A DNA stretch of 7,048 bases from Paracoccaceae bacterium (GTDB lineage: Bacteria; Pseudomonadota; Alphaproteobacteria; Rhodobacterales; Rhodobacteraceae): the NCBI GenBank assembly GCA_002746395.1, contig NVXA01000004.1, positions 18,727-25,774 on the forward strand, read 5' to 3'. Below the pieces are notes generated by a model. It was not told the DNA's origin and made no database searches. It saw nothing but the letters and a program-made list of their open reading frames with translations. Below, in pieces: positions 4,979 to 7,048 of the stretch (its first letter is position 1; every line of letters starts with the position of its first letter). Made by a program: the position numbers and the translations under genes.

Positions 4979-7048
4979 CTAGAACCGCGTAGAAATCGCC
5001 ACGCTGAAGTTCTGCGTGATATCGTCGGTTTCATAAAGGATCGGAATGGCATAACTGAATTCTAGCGGCCCAAGTGGGCTGGACCAGAACAGGCTAACGC
5101 CCGAGGATGCGCGGATTGCCATTGCATCACCAGCGAAGCCAATCCCCCCCAAATCCCAGACACTGCCAGCTTCGGCGAATACGCCGCCATAAACACCGGC
5201 ATCTTCACCAAGACCGATCGGGAAGCTGCCCTTCAATCGGACAACGCCGTAGTAATTGCCACCAAGCGCGTCATTGTTTGCAGTCGTAGTGTCACGAGGT
5301 CCTATCCCGCCGTTTGCAAACCCTTTAAGGGAGGTGCCTCCAAGGAAGAACCTATCCGTTACGCGGCTGTTGGAGCCATCTGTTGAAATAAGTGCGCCAC
5401 CTTCCAGTTCAGCGGAGAGGACAAGATTATCATCGAAGAGGGCGGTGTACCCTTTAGCCCGAACCACGGTCTTTGAAAAATTCAGGTCCCCGCCCAAACC
5501 AGCGAAGCTTTCATCCAGAGAAATAACAAATCCAGATGTTGGATCAACACGCGAGTTTCGGCGGTCATACGTAAGCTTAACGCCTAATGACGATGTGATT
5601 TGTGGGCCTACCAGCGCATCGGCAGCAATAATTGGCGATGCCCCGCTAGCCACGTCTCTAATTTCGTCACTAGAAAGGCGATAGCTAAGTTGCATTCTTG
5701 TATTTTCACCAAGCGCAAAACGGACATTCGGCTCAATGCCAAAATTGGTTGTCTGGAAAGAGGATTCGCTGCGATCCGCGTTTCGGAAGTAGACACTAAA
5801 TCCAGCGGATAAATCGCGGTCAAATAATGCGGGTTCGTTGAAGCTAAACGAAAACACTTGCGACGTTTCACCGTAACTTAGTTCTAACGCAAAATCCTGA
5901 CCGCGCCCCAAGAAGTTGCGCTCCGAAAGACTAACCAGAGAATTGAACCCCGAGGTGGACGAGTATCCAAGTGCGAAACCTACACTACCAGTGGCAATAT
6001 CTTGCACATCAACGTCAACAATGACTTTATCTGGCGAAGAGCCTTCGCGAACCGAAACATTAGTACCACCGAAAATCCCCAAAGAGCGAAGGTTTTCCCG
6101 TGCGTCGGCCATCTTACGGACGTTAAACGCGTCCCCCTCAACGAAATCAAACTGGCGGCGAATGACCCGCTCAACCGTTCCAGTGTTGCCCCCGATGTCT
6201 ATCCGCTCGACGTAAACACGGCGCCCGGAGACCAACTCGAAGTTTACGTCAACAGTCCGTTCCGCATCGTTTTTCGTGAACTGCGGCGCAACACGCAGGA
6301 AAGGAAGGCCTTGCTTTACGGCTTCGGTTTCGATTTTTTCGACGACGTCATTCACATCATCAATAGAATACGCGCGGCCAGCCCTAATTTTAAGGAATTT
6401 GTCGAACGTATCCGTGCTTACACCATTGATTGACGACGAAATGGTTGCTTCACCAAACGTGTACTTGAAACCTTCGTTTATCGTATGGGTTAAAAAATAT
6501 CCGCCACGATCAGCCGAGAGTTCAGAGGCAGAGGATAGAACCTCGAAGTCGATATAACCTTTATTGGTGTAAAAATCCGTCAGCTTTTCGCGATCAAGCG
6601 CGATCGTATTTGCATCAACGGTGTTTCCCTTAAACAAGAACGACAGGGCTCCTGTCTCGTTCGTTTGAACAATCCCGCGAAGGCGACGGTCTGAATAGGC
6701 AGAGTTTCCTACAAAACTGATGCGGTTAACACCAGCTATACGTGATTCTGTCACCTCGAACACAAGGTTAACACGACCTTCAGACACCGGAATAATCACG
6801 GGGTTAACGGAAACATCGACGCGGCCTTGCTGCGCATAAATTTGCGCAATTGTTTGTGCATCGGCTTGCGCTGTTAAACGGTTCAACGGACGGCGAACCG
6901 AAGATTGTATGATCCCCGCAAGTTCCTCGTCTTTAAGGTTTGTATTACCCTCAAAAGCAATGACGCTGATAGTCGGATTTTCGATAACCTTTATAACCAG
7001 TGTGGAGCCGGAAACCTGAAGCTCGACATTTTCGAACATCCCTGAATC
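4979..7048 (-). CDS. bamA: Outer membrane protein assembly factor BamA (N-terminus outside window)
   Basis: BamA is the Omp85-family core of the BAM complex, which folds and inserts beta-barrel proteins into the outer membrane. The frame runs open to the right edge (DSG before MFENVELQV), so ATG 7039 is internal and the signal peptide and most of POTRA1 are missing, about 75-100 residues. Numbered from that Met, I see the end of POTRA1 (1-23), POTRA2 (24-98, TISVIAFEGNTNLKDEEL), POTRA3 (about 101-189, ISFVGNSAYSDRRLRGIV), POTRA4 (190-273) and POTRA5 (about 274-348, ERIDIGGNTGTVERVIRRQF). The 16-strand barrel fills 349-686. The barrel contains SERNFLGRGQ, the late FFLGGTSLKGF motif and SSPLGPLEFSYAIPI, and it ends in a C-terminal Phe (AISTRF), the usual beta-signal ending. 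The loop-6 motif, normally (V/I)RGF, reads LKGF. Skp/OmpH directly downstream supports the assignment. The cluster promoter is presumably upstream, outside the window. Confidence 0.97.
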   Translation of the reverse strand, partial: DSGMFENVELQVSGSTLVIKVIENPTISVIAFEGNTNLKDEELAGIIQSSVRRPLNRLTAQADAQTIAQIYAQQGRVDVSVNPVIIPVSEGRVNLVFEVTESRIAGVNRISFVGNSAYSDRRLRGIVQTNETGALSFLFKGNTVDANTIALDREKLTDFYTNKGYIDFEVLSSASELSADRGGYFLTHTINEGFKYTFGEATISSSINGVSTDTFDKFLKIRAGRAYSIDDVNDVVEKIETEAVKQGLPFLRVAPQFTKNDAERTVDVNFELVSGRRVYVERIDIGGNTGTVERVIRRQFDFVEGDAFNVRKMADARENLRSLGIFGGTNVSVREGSSPDKVIVDVDVQDIATGSVGFALGYSSTSGFNSLVSLSERNFLGRGQDFALELSYGETSQVFSFSFNEPALFDRDLSAGFSVYFRNADRSESSFQTTNFGIEPNVRFALGENTRMQLSYRLSSDEIRDVASGASPIIAADALVGPQITSSLGVKLTYDRRNSRVDPTSGFVISLDESFAGLGGDLNFSKTVVRAKGYTALFDDNLVLSAELEGGALISTDGSNSRVTDRFFLGGTSLKGFANGGIGPRDTTTANNDALGGNYYGVVRLKGSFPIGLGEDAGVYGGVFAEAGSVWDLGGIGFAGDAMAIRASSGVSLFWSSPLGPLEFSYAIPILYETDDITQNFSVAISTRF

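Noticed and set aside
5256..5684. Plus-strand frame of 142 codons opposite bamA
   Set aside because: It is a shadow of the BamA barrel coding sequence: low-complexity Pro/Ser/Arg-rich translation and no known fold.
6002..6433. Plus-strand frame of 143 codons opposite bamA
   Set aside because: It is antisense to POTRA3-5 coding sequence with no family resemblance; codon constraint on bamA explains the open frame.
1267..6810. Many scattered GTTAAC hexamers, considered as a repeated regulatory or modification signal
   Set aside because: Those checked mostly lie inside coding sequence as Val-Asn or related codon pairs, with no fixed spacing or shared flanks, so codon choice explains them.
1..7048. 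Search for a mobile element, defence system, CRISPR array, tRNA or new gene
   Set aside because: Conserved housekeeping genes cover almost every base, with no direct or long inverted repeats apart from the terminator and no unexplained gap.

Overview
The window looks like chromosomal DNA from an alphaproteobacterium, most probably a Rhodobacterales/roseobacter-type bacterium. Three things point there: LpxI rather than LpxH is the UDP-diacylglucosamine hydrolase, the gene order is bamA - ompH/skp - fabZ - lpxA - lpxI - lpxB with gltA converging on lpxB, and the LpxA, LpxI and BamA sequences have an alphaproteobacterial character. The genus cannot be fixed from the sequence alone. Base composition looks roughly balanced by eye and was not measured.

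Layout. Bases 1-1020 on the plus strand hold the C-terminal four-fifths of citrate synthase (gltA), cut by the left edge. Bases 1021-1052 are a short convergent intergenic gap built around a perfect 13-bp hairpin with A and T tracts on both sides, a bidirectional terminator. Everything to the right is one minus-strand gene cluster, read from the right edge leftwards: bamA (cut at its N-terminus by the right edge), ompH/skp, fabZ, lpxA, lpxI and lpxB. Neighbouring genes are separated by 2-3 bases or overlap by 4 bases; if the shorter ompH start is right, that one gap is 26 bases. No stretch over 300 bases lacks a gene, and there is no room for a promoter inside the cluster except within coding sequence.

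How the genes work together. The cluster couples outer-membrane protein assembly (BamA, the barrel insertase, and Skp/OmpH, the periplasmic chaperone that delivers barrels to it) with the cytoplasmic start of lipid A synthesis. FabZ works on the hydroxyacyl-ACP pool that also supplies LpxA. LpxA makes the first acylated UDP-GlcNAc, LpxI later cleaves UDP-2,3-diacylglucosamine to lipid X, and LpxB joins lipid X to another UDP-2,3-diacylglucosamine to give the disaccharide. LpxC and LpxD, which act between LpxA and LpxI, are not in the window. In enterobacteria lpxD lies between skp and fabZ; here those two genes are separated by only 3 bases.

Assessment. This is conserved housekeeping DNA, and I see no mobile element, CRISPR array, tRNA, rRNA or undescribed system. 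Points worth a second look are the terminator that swallows the end of the lpxB stop codon, the missing lpxD, a Lys in place of the near-invariant Arg in BamA's loop-6 motif, the uncertain ompH and lpxB starts, and the repeated stop-TT-start junctions.
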